Part shown: in pieces, positions 35,957-48,475 of the stretch
How positions within the stretch are numbered: the first letter of the stretch is position 1
Layout of the letters: each line of letters starts with the position of its first letter
NCBI RefSeq assembly: GCF_949628215.1
Contig: NC_134276.1
Location: forward strand, 105,500,756 to 105,564,755
DNA length: 64,000 nucleotides
Direction: 5' to 3'
From: Phalacrocorax aristotelis
Taxonomy: Eukaryota; Chordata; Aves; Suliformes; Phalacrocoracidae
Made by a program: the position numbers and the translations under genes
The notes under the pieces: model-generated
What the model was told of the DNA's origin: nothing
Database searches by the model: none
What the model saw: the letters and a program-made list of their open reading frames with translations, nothing else

Positions 35957-36826
35957 CTTGCTCGGCAGAAACAATGAAACAAATCAAGTAGAGAGGCTTT
36001 CAGAACCGAAACACACGTTTGTTTCAGTTGTGAAATCCAGTACAAATTTCCTTAACAGTTGTGCCACACACAGTGAGGGAGGGTGAAGACGTCCGTTTCT
36101 GACAGACATCACTTTTTTTTGCTTCAGCACAGTGTTTTATCTCCACAGCTGGAAAGAGGCTCAAAGTTTATAAAATGCCTGAATCTGGGTCAGGAAATAT
36201 TTCTGCTTACTGCGAGCTGATATCCCCACCTGATGTACGCTGGAGGTGTTGAGAGCAAGATGTTGCTGCACAGCTAGCTGCTGAGTCGTTGCTCTCCCTT
36301 CTGATAATGAGCTGCTTGGAGGCCAGGAAGGAAACTTGGGCAAAACTGCCAGGCAGGCAAGCAGCCCACCCTGTCAACTGGTACCTTCCTGTGCTCCTGC
36401 TGCCATATAAGTGTTTAACCTGGGGAAAAGAACCCACAGCACAAACTCTTGTATCTGAAGGGGCACCTGCCAGCACACAGGAGGGGAGAAGGACATGCAA
36501 GCCACTGGACGTGTGACTGATCCATCAGCTGTGGGTAGGGTTCCCTAGTGTCCCACATCACTTGTCCCTTTTCTTTCTCTCATACTACCAGATGGCAGTA
36601 TGGCAAGATCCTGTCCCCACTAATGCTATTTCTTACACCACAGAGAGATGGGGTCAGTCCGACCCCTTGCAAATCCTGAAAAAATGGTGTGTTAAATAAG
36701 CCCATCTTGGGATTGGGAGGGTGGGAAGGAGATATGGGTTCAGTTGCAGCTAGTGGGTGTCTTAGAAACACCTTTCAGGTCATAATCTCTGTCCTTAGAG
36801 GGACTGACACTCTCATTGCCAGGGAA

Positions 36827-37075
36827 GATCACAGAGTATCACAGAATCCCAGGTTGGAAGGGACCTCAGGGATCATCTAGTCCAACCTTTCTAGGAAGAG
36901 CACAGCCTAGACAAGATGGCCCAGCACCCTGTCCAGCCAATTCTTGAAAGTGTCCAAGTGGCCTTCCCTGGGGAGATTATTTGAAGATGCCCACAGTTTC
37001 ACTCTCTGATCTGTGGGGAATAATCCCTGGCAGTTTCTCCTGCTGTTTTCCTAGGGAAAACCATAAGGGAGTTTT
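36827..37075 (-). mobile_element. CR1 LINE 3' fragment, reverse orientation
   Basis: The reverse complement of a CR1 3' end: the octamer-type tail (ATCACAGAGTATCACAGAAT), then GGTTGGAAGGGACCTCAGG, GATCATCTAGTCCAAC, and the body segments CCAGCCAATTCTTGAAAGTG and CTGGGGAGATTATT. It becomes unrecognisable at about 37050-37100. CR1 copies are usually 5'-truncated, so only the 3' few hundred bases remain. This is the longest CR1 copy in the window. Confidence 0.9.
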
Positions 37076-37109
37076 CTGTCTCTGTTCCTGAGCATGTAAT
37101 CCCTTCTAG

Positions 37110-40100
37110 ACCTCACCAGTGTCGGAGCTGGGACAGGCGTTAGATGAGAAAGAAGATTTAGCGGTTCAAGAGGAGTGAAGTTTGCTTCTGCCTCTCTGCT
37201 GCCAGCGTTTCTGGTTAGTGTTGGGTTTGACAGAGTCATCCTCAATTCTGTACCATGGGAGTAGATGTTACCACATACATCACTTAAGTTTCCCCATCCC
37301 TGTTGTTTGCTGAGGTATGTTCTTATTGCCCTGATCAGCATTTGCCACTTCCCATCCTAGAGGCAGCTCTATTTCACTACTGAATGAGCTGCATGTTTTT
37401 ATTTCAGTTCATTTTGTAGGGCATTTATCTCTTGAGATTAAAAATACACCAGAAATCAAGATTTGTAATGTTGTTGTGATTGTTTTCCTTTTTATAAATT
37501 GCAAACAAACAGTAAATCACTTAGTCTCAATTTAATAAACCATGTCGTCAAAGCACCTATTTTGTTTATGCTGTTTCTTAGTTCACCTTGGATCCCTTTT
37601 GATTCCAATCATATGAAAATGCTCAAAATCATATACTGCCTTTAAAATGGGACATTTTTCAAAAAGAAATCTTTATTGCAGGGTCTGTTAAGAAATACTG
37701 CTGCCTGTGGGTGTTTAGTCGCACATATATTAGAACACCACCACGTCAAAACAGATATTTTGAACCTAAGGGAGTTGAATTCTGAAAAATCTTTTGCTTT
37801 TTTAATTATTATTTTTAAGGCCAAATTATCTTTTAAAATCTGTGGGACGGAAATGCAAAGAATCTGGTTTTTTTCCTCTTCCTTTTATTCTCCTCCCCCC
37901 TCACCCCCCACCCCAGCTACGGTCGCACAAAATCTGACTTTGGCTCAGTCCCCTTCACTGATGTACTGAGGTTAAAATATAACCAACCTTACTGGTGCAA
38001 GCCAGAAAGCCGTACCTCAGAATGGTCAGAAGACAGTGAAGACACTCTCTAGACTACGGAAAACTCAGATGTGGCAAATGTGAGAAGGGCATTTGAGCCC
38101 AAACTTCCCAGCTGCCCTGATTTAGGCTATGGAGGATCGCCTGCTATTTTGTGAATGGAACATGAGCCGTGTGCATGTGTCTGTGTCAGGGATTTTGTTT
38201 ATGAGCTCAGTCACTGTTTCCATTTCAGAAGAAATAAGATAAATCCTTTCGACATTCCAGCTCTTTCTCTTCTTGGCTGTAAGTCACGGTGAATGCTTCA
38301 GATTTAGCGAAGAGTTTTGTCTGCCCTAAAACTACATTTCTTGACAAATAAAATATTTGCTGCTAGAAGTTCGCCAACTCTAGTCAGGACTGCAAAGGTT
38401 TTATGCATTTCAAACCTGAAGAAGAGCCTGTGTGGGTTTTTTCCAGCTTTCTATTTTTCTAGTAAAAGATACGGCCTCTCTCAACAAGCCTTTCCTACCA
38501 TCACAGAACATCACGGTTCTGATTCTGCATATAAGTAATGTTATTTCTGTAATGTAATTTGAAAATGTTTATCATGTGCTTCGCTTCAGCATTGTAGAAA
38601 AGGGGATTTTTTTTTTTTTTAAGATTTAAGGAAAAAATAGGTAATAATTTATTACTGTAATCTCTTCGCCTTGGTAAGCAAATGGCTCTTGAAAAATCGT
38701 TCCTCTAGGATGTGTATGTATTTCATGGCTTTCTGCATGCTTCAGAAAGTTAATGTGAGAGTTGCTTTTTGCATCATTAACAAGTCAGGGCAGGACCATC
38801 CACTTGCCACCGTTAAAATATTCTACTTTGGGCAGAAAATTCTTCAGGTAGGAACACAACACAGGGAATAGACCTGTGTTACCTATTTCTCATACATTTT
38901 TTGTCTTCTTTCTTTTGGGAATACTCATCAGAGTCTTTATCCCTTGACAGATGCAACATTTTCCACTTCAGTTCTCCGTGAGGTGGAAGACATTGTGCAT
39001 GTGACAGGACTAAGCTTTCGGAGGGGAAGCTTGTTAGTTATGCAAAGCCGAGGAATCTATGGAGAACGATGATGTATTCTATGTTGGCTGAGAAAAGCCA
39101 GAGGCTGACTTGTTTCTGCCAAACCATGTCATGTAGTAGGCACTAGGACAGGAATGTGATGGAAGCAGCACAGCACCCAGAGGCATATCTTTCATGGATT
39201 TCAAAGGAATGTCCTGCATCGTCATTCTTTTGTTTTAATTGTGACAGACTAATGTATCACTCGCTGTAAGCTGGATGAGGCTGCCTGCAGAGTTTTCAAA
39301 AGGAGGACCACTACGAGCCTCTTAGTGAAAGAAAACAGAACTGGAAGACAAGAAAAAATGAGAAAGTAAAAAAGCTGAAGTGCTGACTCATTGGATCTGT
39401 TGAGAAAAACCTACGCAGGCACTCATTTTCATTCGCTGTTTCTTTTCCTTTCTGGTGCAGTAACAGGCTTCTTCCAGAACAGCCAGTTTGCTGAGATTGT
39501 ATCCAGGGGTTTCTTCTGCTGATGCCTGAGAAACCTGGGCTCAACAGTAGAAGAAACTCTTAAAGGACTGTCAGGTACAGGTCCTTAATTAGGTTGTCCG
39601 AGGTTTGGATTGTGGGGTTTGGATTTGTTTTATTTTTTTGTTGTTGTTGTTTTTAGCACATCTTAAAAGGATTCTAACATTTATGGTAAAAGCCTTGAGA
39701 AACATGCTTCATCTGAACGACAAAAATGCATCCGTAGACATCTGACCAGTGTTTCATGAGACTTCTCTTTACAGCTATTTACTTGCAGCCAATAATATCT
39801 TTGTATATGTTTTTTTGGATGTGACCATCAAGAGCTCTGAAAGAGCAGCATAGGACATTGAGGCAGCATTGACTGTTTTTTGGGTTTTGGTCACTGGGGT
39901 TATTTTACTGGGGATAGAAATCAACTGTTTGAGCAGAGGCTCCAAGTTCTTAATTTTGTAGATATAGATACTTATACATCAAAGAAAACCAAAGTCAACC
40001 CTGTTCTCTTTTCAAGGGCGGGGGGGGGGGAGAACGAGGGCCGTACCACGCCATTGTGGCTGTCCCTGTCGTCTCAGTGCTTTTGCCCAGCAGCATTTGT

Positions 40101-41140
40101 TGGCCACGTTACTGGGCAGCGAGCAGCGATGGAGGCAGCAACACCTCTAGTACAGAAAAGCCCAGTGGGCATAAAGTAACTTATTCATTAACTAGTGGAA
40201 GCTGGGGTGTGAGTTGTTCACCCAGGTCAGACTGACGAAACACCTATGAATTGTAGATAAGCAGCTTGCAAGTCCCTACAGTCATAGGTGGCTCTTCGTT
40301 CAGGTGTGAGACAGGGAATGAATGCCTTTACTTTTCTTCCTGGCTTCAAAGCACTTCTCAGAGAAAGTGTAAACAAACCACTCAACAATGAGATTAAGGC
40401 ACAGGGATTCAGGTAAATTTTTTTATTACTTTTCAGACCAAGTGTAGGTTTATCACTTTCAATGAACTTCAGTAGAACTTAAGTGGCTGGAGCTCGTTAC
40501 TCAAAAGCAGGTGGAACAAATTTGAAAACTTTGGTTGGTTTCCCCTCAGCAGCGCCGGGACAGCAAAACCCTCCTTACCTAATCCATCAAAGTGCAGCAT
40601 GGCCATCGCTAGCTGTTTATGTACAGCACCTCATTCAGTAGCGCCTTGGTCTCGGGTGCAGCTAATAATAAAGGCGCTGCTGTGGAGAGGTTTGCAGGTT
40701 GCGAAAGCATCATCTGGGCTTTCTGAGGCAGCTCCACCTGCTGTAGCCAAGTAGGGGGTTTGCCAGACTAATCACTACCAGTGATGGATGCTCTTTCTCT
40801 GTAGCTATTTTTAGCAAAATAACCTGAGTACAGGATATTTGGTAAACATCAGCATCCGATGTTTATTTTATTGAAATAAAAGCTCCTGCACGATTTGTAA
40901 AACTGAAAATAGAGCAAAAGGTTCCTCTGCATTGATATTTGATTCATTATTTGCTTGAATGACCGCACAAACAGCACAAAACCCCTGACCACGCATATGA
41001 TAAGAAAGACAGATGTTCTGTTCACTTCTGTTCGTTGGCATCTAATTGCTGAGCTGGTTACTCTTTGGTCTCTATTCGCCGTAGTAGCACAGGAAGTTAA
41101 TGGTAGCAGTACGGCGTTTAAATCAAATACAAAAATGCAA
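37110..41140. other. Intergenic, simple repeats only
   Basis: A/T-rich non-coding DNA with minor simple sequence: a (TTG)n stretch at about 39639-39651, a T-run at about 38608-38621 and an 11-G run at 40020-40030. No coding frame I can support. Confidence 0.55.
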
Positions 41141-41147
41141 GGTGAGC

Positions 41148-41210
41148 ATCTAGATTGGACTTGATGATCATAGAGGTCTTTTCCAACCTAAACAATTCTG
41201 TGATTCTATG
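41148..41210 (+). mobile_element. CR1 LINE 3' terminus, forward orientation
   Basis: TTGGACTTGATGATCATAGAGGTCTTTTCCAACC followed by the terminal ATTCTGTGATTCTATGG matches a CR1 3' end, including its octamer repeat. Only about 60 bp remain, with several substitutions, so it is an old, heavily 5'-truncated copy. Confidence 0.88.
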
Positions 41211-41339
41211 GTTTTTCTGGTTAGTTCTCATGTAGGCCCCTCAAATTCCTAGCCAGTTGTCTATTTAGACTATTTTAATGTAATTAAATATCTGGTCACA
41301 ACTGCATTTTGTTATTTTGACGTGTAACCAGTAAAATAC

Positions 41340-42250
41340 GTCAGCGCAACCTCTGCACGGTAAAGAGTAGGAAAGAGAGGTCCCGGGGAGCGCTCGGGAC
41401 AGGTAGGCAGCGCACAGGTAACAACTTCTAGCCCGAGGCACCTACGTGCAACGCAGAGACGGGCTGAAATGGGCCCAGCCGGGGCCCAGCCGAGGGCGGC
41501 TGCCAACGGCTGCGACGCATTGAGCTATGGGGCAAAAAACCCGCCGAAGGCACACGCACAGGCGCGGCTCTGGTGCCTGCCTTCTTGAACCCACAGGGTC
41601 AGCTAGATATTACAGCAGACTGAGTCCGCTCATCTCTCCAATTATATCTAGTACAAATTTAATTAATCGTAAGAAATAAATACATAAATTCAACATTTAC
41701 GGGCACAGAAGACACTTGCAAGTAACGGTTTCAGCTTCAGAATTTGCCTGGTTTTCTTTCCAGCGACAAAAGAGTGCCTATACAGCATTTTTACGTTGCA
41801 AAAAGAAGTTGCTGGAGGAGGAGGGGGAGGATATCCGTTCAGCGTTGTGGCATTGCCGTCCCCGGCTCCGCGAGTGCTTCGCCAAGTACCCGTGCAGAAG
41901 CTTCAGTTGAACTAAAAATGTATTAAAAATATGGGGGTTCTGCACGGGAAGGTGTCAGATCGCCGAAGGCGCGGGGGGGGGGGGGGTAGGAGGGGAGCCG
42001 ACCCCCGATTCCCGCTGCCCTCCCGCTCCCCCCGCCCCCTCCGCCCCATTCCCGCCGCGTTCCCCCGCGGGCGGCCTCGCGGAGGGGCCGCTGCTGCCGG
42101 CGGCCGCCGCTGGGGGGCAGGCAGCGCGCGCCTTACGCGCGCAGGGGAGGCCCCGCCCCCGCCCCCGCCCCCGCCCCCGCCGAGGGAAGCCGGGTTTGCT
42201 GATGTCAGTCTTCAACCTTCTATAAGAAGTCGCGTGGGAAGCATAAACCG
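41340..42250. promoter_or_regulatory. Orphan CpG-rich segment, candidate promoter
   Basis: CpG density rises sharply in two patches (about 41340-41600 and 41820-42190) in otherwise A/T-rich intergenic DNA. The core (41960-42190) holds a 14-G run (41973-41986), GGCCGC/GCGCGC strings and a GC-box array (42151-42181). Downstream on the + strand follow a CRE-like TGATGTCA (42200-42207) and a TATA-like TATAAGAAG (42221-42229), so + initiation near 42250 would be expected. No signal peptide or recognisable protein follows. It could be the promoter of a non-coding RNA, the first non-coding exon of a distant gene such as CYYR1, or a distal enhancer. Confidence 0.5.
42151..42181 (+). repeat. (GCCCCC)n hexanucleotide tract, five GC boxes on the - strand
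   Basis: Period-6 repeat of GCCCCC. On the - strand it reads as repeated GGGGGC, giving overlapping Sp1/KLF-type GC boxes and a G-quadruplex motif. It lies about 40 bp upstream of the TATA-like box of the candidate promoter. Confidence 0.85.
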
Positions 42251-42594
42251 CCTTTGACCAGACATGACCTGCCTCTCAAAAGCCTTCTAATAAAGGCCAC
42301 GAGTAATTTTTAGTTCGGCCGATAGAGAAAATTGTGATAAACGTTACGTGCACTGAGTAAATTTAAGTTTGCAAAGGGTAAATAAATTAATTCGGGCTTT
42401 CAGTTTCATCAAAACATTTCATTTACTTGATGGGAAGGCAACCCATTCATATATTTTTCAGTAATTCTTTTCCCACAGTACCAAAAATCTGTGATTTGGA
42501 TCTGGTATCGCTACGTCTTTGGGCACGATAACAAAATCCATTTTTCCATGACTACGTACCTAAACACAAATGAGTTAAATGGGTTTTATTGGTG

Positions 42595-43395
42595 GCTGCC
42601 TGATGTGAATTCACCACCCGGCTTTGCTGGAGCAAATACGGGGCCCGGGCTGGAGGTCCAGGCTGCCCAGCGGGGGACTGGGGCTGCAGCTGGCCGTGCT
42701 CACCAGTGCAGCAGCGGGTGTCCCAGTACGGCCCCGCTCCCAAGCCAGGCAGGGAGTCTGTGCGGTGGGTCTTTGTGTCTCCCGCAGGAGATGTGGGCCC
42801 TTCGCTGGCAGAGAAGCGGATCTTGGGCTGCTCGGCAGTTAGCCCGGCCCCTGCCCCTCTGTGTGGGCAGAGGAGGAAGCCCACGGCCACCCCTAGGCAG
42901 GTCTGGGCCCAAAATCTGGAGGGGTTTGCCCCTGAGCTCTGCTGGGTCCCAAATTCAGCTTGCAGTGGTGCAGCGGCGCATAGCAGGGGAGCCATACAGG
43001 GCAATCCTCCTCCATGAACATTAGTCCCTTCAAGCCCTCAGCCTATTCTTGGCCCCAGGGTGGATGGCTGCCGCTCCCCCATTGGGGATACAGTCCAGGG
43101 GGGTCAGTGACCTGACATGTGGCAGGGCCAGGCGGTGGCTGGCCACCCTGTTGGCTTCTGGGGGATGCCGCCCCTTCCGTCCTGCAAGCACTAAACTAGC
43201 CTGGATGAGTCTGGGAGCAGAACAGTCATGGAGAGACACCTGGTTTGCTGCCCGGTGCCCTCCTTCCCTTAGGCCTTCCTTCCCCAGTGCCACGAAGTGG
43301 CAAATAAGTACCCTTTGGGACAGGGGCCGCCTGTCTCTGCAGTAGCCAGGCACATTCGCACCACACTTGCACCAATAGGGACCCACCAGGCTGCA
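42595..43395. other. Unexplained GC-rich block of about 0.8 kb
   Basis: Composition switches abruptly to GC-rich and back to A/T-rich at about 43395. Unlike the CpG-rich segment just upstream it is comparatively CpG-poor and rich in CAG/CTG, GGGCC and TGGGT-like strings. Frames up to 177 codons (+, 42491-43024) and 150 codons (-, 42552-43004) are open but overlap in several phases and have no recognisable domain. I see no terminal repeats or target-site duplication. It may be an old pseudogene, an unrecognised retroelement piece or a GC-biased segment. Confidence 0.4.
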
Positions 43396-43399
43396 GCTT

Positions 43400-46300
43400 A
43401 AAAGAACTGGCTCAAGGAAAACGTTAAAAACAGAATAATAATGCTAAATGTCGAGTTGTATTGATTTAAGATGTATTCAGAAGTATGCATTTTTAATACC
43501 AATGAGGACTTCCATGATTAAATAACATGGCCTCCAGTTTAACACAGCCACTGAATTCCCCTGAATTAATTTGTGCTTCAAGTTCAAAATGAGGTATAAT
43601 GAGCTATAAAAGTGCATAATTAGATGGCCCATTTCATCTTAGAGAAGCTGGTCATATCAGCCTCCTTAGCCCAGCTGACTGAATTTTCTAATTAAGTATA
43701 ATAGCTGATCAGCAGGCGTGGACTTTTGGGGGTTTAGTTTACTTGCTCCGTAGGGTCATGCATAGTAAAAACTTAGCTATTCCATCTTTTCAATATTTTT
43801 CTTTTTGAAATACTAAAGATACCACAGCTGGGGAAAAGAGAGGGTTTTAAGAGAATAACAGAGTAAAACATTTAGCAGTAGCCTTCTGGGAGATCCAAAA
43901 GGTGTATGTGAACTTTGAAGGGGCTCTTAAGTGCTGGGTCTGCTCTCTGTAGCGTGGATGCTTAGGGAAGTATTTAGGGTAAAAGACCTTCAAAACTGAG
44001 AGCCAACTTTTCCCTCTTTCAGTTTTAGAGTCGATTATGGGTTTTGTTTTGGGGGTTTTTTTTTTGGTGCATCTGCACTGCAAAATAACACATGGGGGCA
44101 TGTTCTACATTAGTTACGGTTATGTGAAAGCTTATGCCTTTCCACCAGTTTATATATACATTCCCAAGCTCGCATGTCAGGAATAGCGTACAGGAAGAGA
44201 CGGTTCCTTTAAGGTTTTCCCATTAGGAAACTAAATCCTAAAGCCTTGTGTTCTGTTCCTATTCCAATACTTTATCTATGTTTTCTGATCTAGTGAAAGA
44301 TGTCCCTGCCCGTGGCAGGGGGTTTGGACTAGATGATCTGCAAAGGTCCTTATTTTGTGTGAGCATTCTTCATTGCATATAGGCTGAAGAAGTAACCAGA
44401 TATTTGATAACCATTCTCTACACTTGTTAGCAGTTCCATATTACCCTTCCGATATCTTCCATGAAGTGACAGACATCCTGTGACACGGTTGTTAGCTTCC
44501 AGACATAGTTCATGGCCATCTTAGGTGCCACTGCATCTTTGTGTTTTTTTTTTAACTGAAATAAACAAGTAATTTTGCATATTGAGACCACTCTCTTATT
44601 CTAAAAAGCCTCCAGAAGAGCAGTAATGCTTTTTGTTCTTGGGTCATCTCTTCTCGGTCTGTCCCTAGATAATGTATGATCTGGCTTTTGAACTATCCGT
44701 TATTGTCGGGAGCAAACAGAACTGCGTAAAAAGATATATTTTTATATATATCAATATCATTGTGTAGCAAATGTGTTCACCATCTCCCAAAAAGTATTTC
44801 ATGGAGACTTCAAATATTTCTGAATTCAAAGCTGCAAAGGAAGGATTTATAACTTGTTTTGACAAACTGAAAATGAAATATTTTGACTTTTCAGTTTGAA
44901 AAAATATTTGGGAAAATAACCTCAGAATGGTTTATTTTCACCTTTCCACCCTCACTAACCAGGTGGTAAGGCTGCACACCGGTCACCTTTCTTCCCCAGC
45001 ACATCTTCTTGTCTGCAGATGATCTCCTCTGGAGTTGTAGGAAAAGTGACTGAGTGATAGATGAAACCTACTCTCTTGCTGGAGTGGTGATTTCTTCCAC
45101 ACAAAGACATTCGGGAATAATTTAACATTTTACTAAGCAACTAATCCGTCAACTTCCTATTCATCACTCTACATAAGGGCTGTCAGGGCCATGGCCACGG
45201 CCACGAAGGAGCTATCGGCGCTGACACAAGGGACACTGAGAACCCCTTGCTGAAATAGAAACTTTTTCAATAGAGCTGGGTGTCCCTGGTATGTGCCCAG
45301 CAGCGGTAATATTCAAAGGACTAATGTATTCTTTCTGCAGCGCTACAGAAATCTTCAGAAAAAAAAGGTAGCAGTAGGGAGGATGGCAATGAAACACCTG
45401 AAGGTGTTCGTGGTCTACTGGGAGGCACCTTTCCCTGTCCACCTCTCTTCACTGCCAAGAGCAAGTATTGATTGTCAGTTACAAGAAAATTGTGTGATGA
45501 ATTTACATTTATTCATGGTTTTCTAAATATTTGATAATTATAGCAGCCATCTCCAAGCTTATTACATGGTAGATGTGCCTACAGAAATAAACTGCGTAAC
45601 AGCTTACATGGGACTATACTCACAGGCAGATAGTGAAAACTTGGGAGTAGGAAGCTATTTTCTTACTTGCCACCCAACCAAGAAAGTTTGGTGCTTGTTG
45701 TGTACTCTCAAATGCTTGGTCCAGTTTGTACTGAGATGACTTTGGTAATGTGCCTGCCTCTTCTTTTTGGGATATGGCTCTACAGTTCAATAAGATGTTT
45801 TAAGTTCCCTTATAATAATTGCTTTCCTCTTCTGGGTACTCTAGTTGTTTACATCAGCAGAGCTGAGAGAAGTCCTTCCGAACGTCTTTATAACTTGGCA
45901 GGTGCAAAGAGGCAGCTTTATTCCAAACTGGGAGGAGAAATAAATGGATTGCTTAACCAAAATCTTTTTGCTCAAGGAAGAAATTGGCAGTTTGAAACTG
46001 CCTGGTCACATCTAGTCCCATTTAATGTTTCAGCGGGTTGCTTATATGACTGACCTCTAAACAAGTGGGCATGTAAGACTCCCGGTATAAAATTCTGACG
46101 GATGAGAACAGATCATTTTAAACATAATGAGACAGAGGCTAAAGATAAAAATGTTTTTGAAAGAGAATTTGATAGGGATGTGGAGGGAAGAAAGTTAAAA
46201 CTAATTAATTAGATTCGACAAATATTGAAAATGAATGTAAGGATATTTTCCACAGCTGTTTGTTAGTAAAATGGCTGATTAATTTGATCAAAAGGGAAAG

Positions 46301-48470
46301 CCTAGGGAGGGAAAAAAAAATTGAAAAAGTACCATGTACTGTTGAGAGTACATTTTCAAAGACAGTTAGCTCTTTCTCATGGAAAATCCTGCAAACATCC
46401 CTTATTCATTTCTGAAAATCTTCCTTTCTCATGGTTTCAGATGAAGGTTGACTTTGCTGCCTTGAAGCTTACACACACACAAAATGATCCTTGTGTTACA
46501 GGAAGGTTATTTTTATAAGCTGAACTGCCCTCTCATATTCGGTTGATCACAAGAGATGCTGTGCCGAGCCCCATGGCCTCCCTTGCAGAATGTCTAATGT
46601 CTGCAACTGCTTTCTTCTGGCAGAGAAAAGCGCAGTGGGAACTGTGGATTTAGTGCTCGCTGAGACTAATGAAAACCTGATATCGGGTCTAAGGATGAGG
46701 CCCTAGATTAGTTCAATGCAATAAAAATGAACCCATATTAGTAGGTGGATATGGTAAATTTCATGTCATATCAGTGGAGAGAAACAAAATCAAGTCTCTC
46801 TAATTTCATCAGCTTTCCTTCGTGAGGAGTATACATTTTCCAGCTTCACTGCAGCAAGGCTGATGTGCTATGTTCAGCGTATTACACACACCAGCAGATC
46901 CATGTATTTGAGCGTTAAGGCCACAACGTTCAAACTCAGCTGAATGCAGTGAAAGAGGATACCATCCCTCTCCTCAGAATGAGACCTGTTGCTGCAGTGA
47001 GCAATAGAGCATTAAATATCACCTCTTATTACAGTGAATGCTGAATAAATACCAGGAGTCCGGCGCAACCTCAGCTGGTAAATATTGACCACTGAATGCC
47101 TTCAGATGAAATGACTGATCCGAGAGGCTCTTTTAATTATGGGATCTCTGTCAGTGGTCAGGGGGAACAGCACAATGGGTACATCGGAGATAAGCAGAGT
47201 AGGGAGAAGAGCTTTGCTGAAGAGAGCAGAGCTTTGCTGAGCACTGAGTGGGGGTACGGCAGTGTGTACGTGCGCGGCGTGTGCCGGGGCTGCGTGACCG
47301 GCGTGGGCACAGCTCAGGACCGAGGCAGGGATGTTGCGGACAGATTTCACCCTTGCCTTCCACACCTAATCAGTGGTTATGGGGGGGAGGCGTGCCCCAT
47401 GTTCCGGTTCGTCAGGCAAAGTAGGAAATAACCTGAAGGCTCTGGTGTTTGTAAATATTCGCCATTCCTTCTGGGATGGGTTAACAACTACGGAGGCTAT
47501 AGCCTAATGGCCTTATGTGAGCAGTAGCAAAGCACGCCTGTCTGCCTCGGCCATGTTAGCATTTCTGCACAGGCAGTCTGCATGACACAGCTTTATCCCA
47601 TCTTTCTCTCCTGCCTCGTGAGACAGAGAGATCTGCTTTCAAGCTGGCAGAGCTCTGTTTTCAGCGTTTGCACTGCTATAGTTTCTCTCTTTTAAAATGG
47701 TCTTTTCTGAAATTACTGTCATTTCATTTGGAAATAATTAGATTGATATTATCAGTAAGAGCTAACATGTTTGGATTTGGATATCCACTGCATTAAACAA
47801 TAGCATTTAACATTCTGTTGATCGTTTCTGAAGATGCAGCTATTCTGTACAGCTATTGCTTTGAAAGACTCTATTTCTCTGTAGTCACCTCATACACATA
47901 TTTAACAGTAAAAGATAGCCTAGAAGTAAACACACATGGTAGTTTGTGCTAATAATTATTGGTACATAGCAAAGCCTTTTATTATATTATTCGTTCAAAA
48001 ATCTTACAGTTACAAAATGGATCCTTTATAAAACATGAAGATATTCTTCCCCTTACTGAAATATTGCTGAATGCTCAGTGTTACCTGGCATCGTGCTCAG
48101 GTGGGAAGCTACTGGACATTTCAGAGAGACTGGAATTTGTCCAGGCTTTAGTGCTTTTGAAAAGCTTCATTGGAAAAGACCGATGTGCTACTTAGCCCAT
48201 TTCAGCTGATCCTGTTCTAAAGTTTCTGTTCAGAGAGGGGATGAGCAGAATCAAATTAGATCCGCTTGGTTTAGGTACCTACCACTGTACTGAGGTATTT
48301 ACACACCTTTCATGTGTATGTATTGTGGGAGCTATTTCATTTTCCACTTGCTTCACTTTATTTATATTGACTATCATCTACCTTACTCAAAATAAATTTT
48401 TTTTAAAAATCTATTAATCTTAATATTGGTACAGTTCTCCTGAGCGATTGGTGATATTAAGCAAGATGAG
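43400..48470. other. Intergenic, no gene recognised
   Basis: A/T-rich non-coding DNA interrupted by one CR1 scrap (44293-44350). A small GC-rich stretch at about 47215-47400 contains a 13-nt direct duplication. Open frames of 111-128 codons (for example 45667-46053 +) are unremarkable. Confidence 0.55.
44293..44350 (+). mobile_element. CR1 LINE 3' fragment lacking its terminal tail
   Basis: GAAAGATGTCCCTGCCCGTG, GCAGGGGGTTTGGACTAGAT and GATCTGCAAAGGTCCT match the region just before the CR1 3' terminus. The usual CCAACC...ATTCTRTG end is missing, so the copy is truncated on both sides. Confidence 0.88.
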
Positions 48471-48475
48471 CACAG

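Noticed and set aside
41931..42257. Open frame through the orphan CpG-rich segment, considered as CYYR1 exon 1
   Set aside because: It lacks a hydrophobic signal peptide and the Cys/Tyr-rich CYYR1 motif. Its Arg/Gly/Pro runs come from GC-rich simple sequence.
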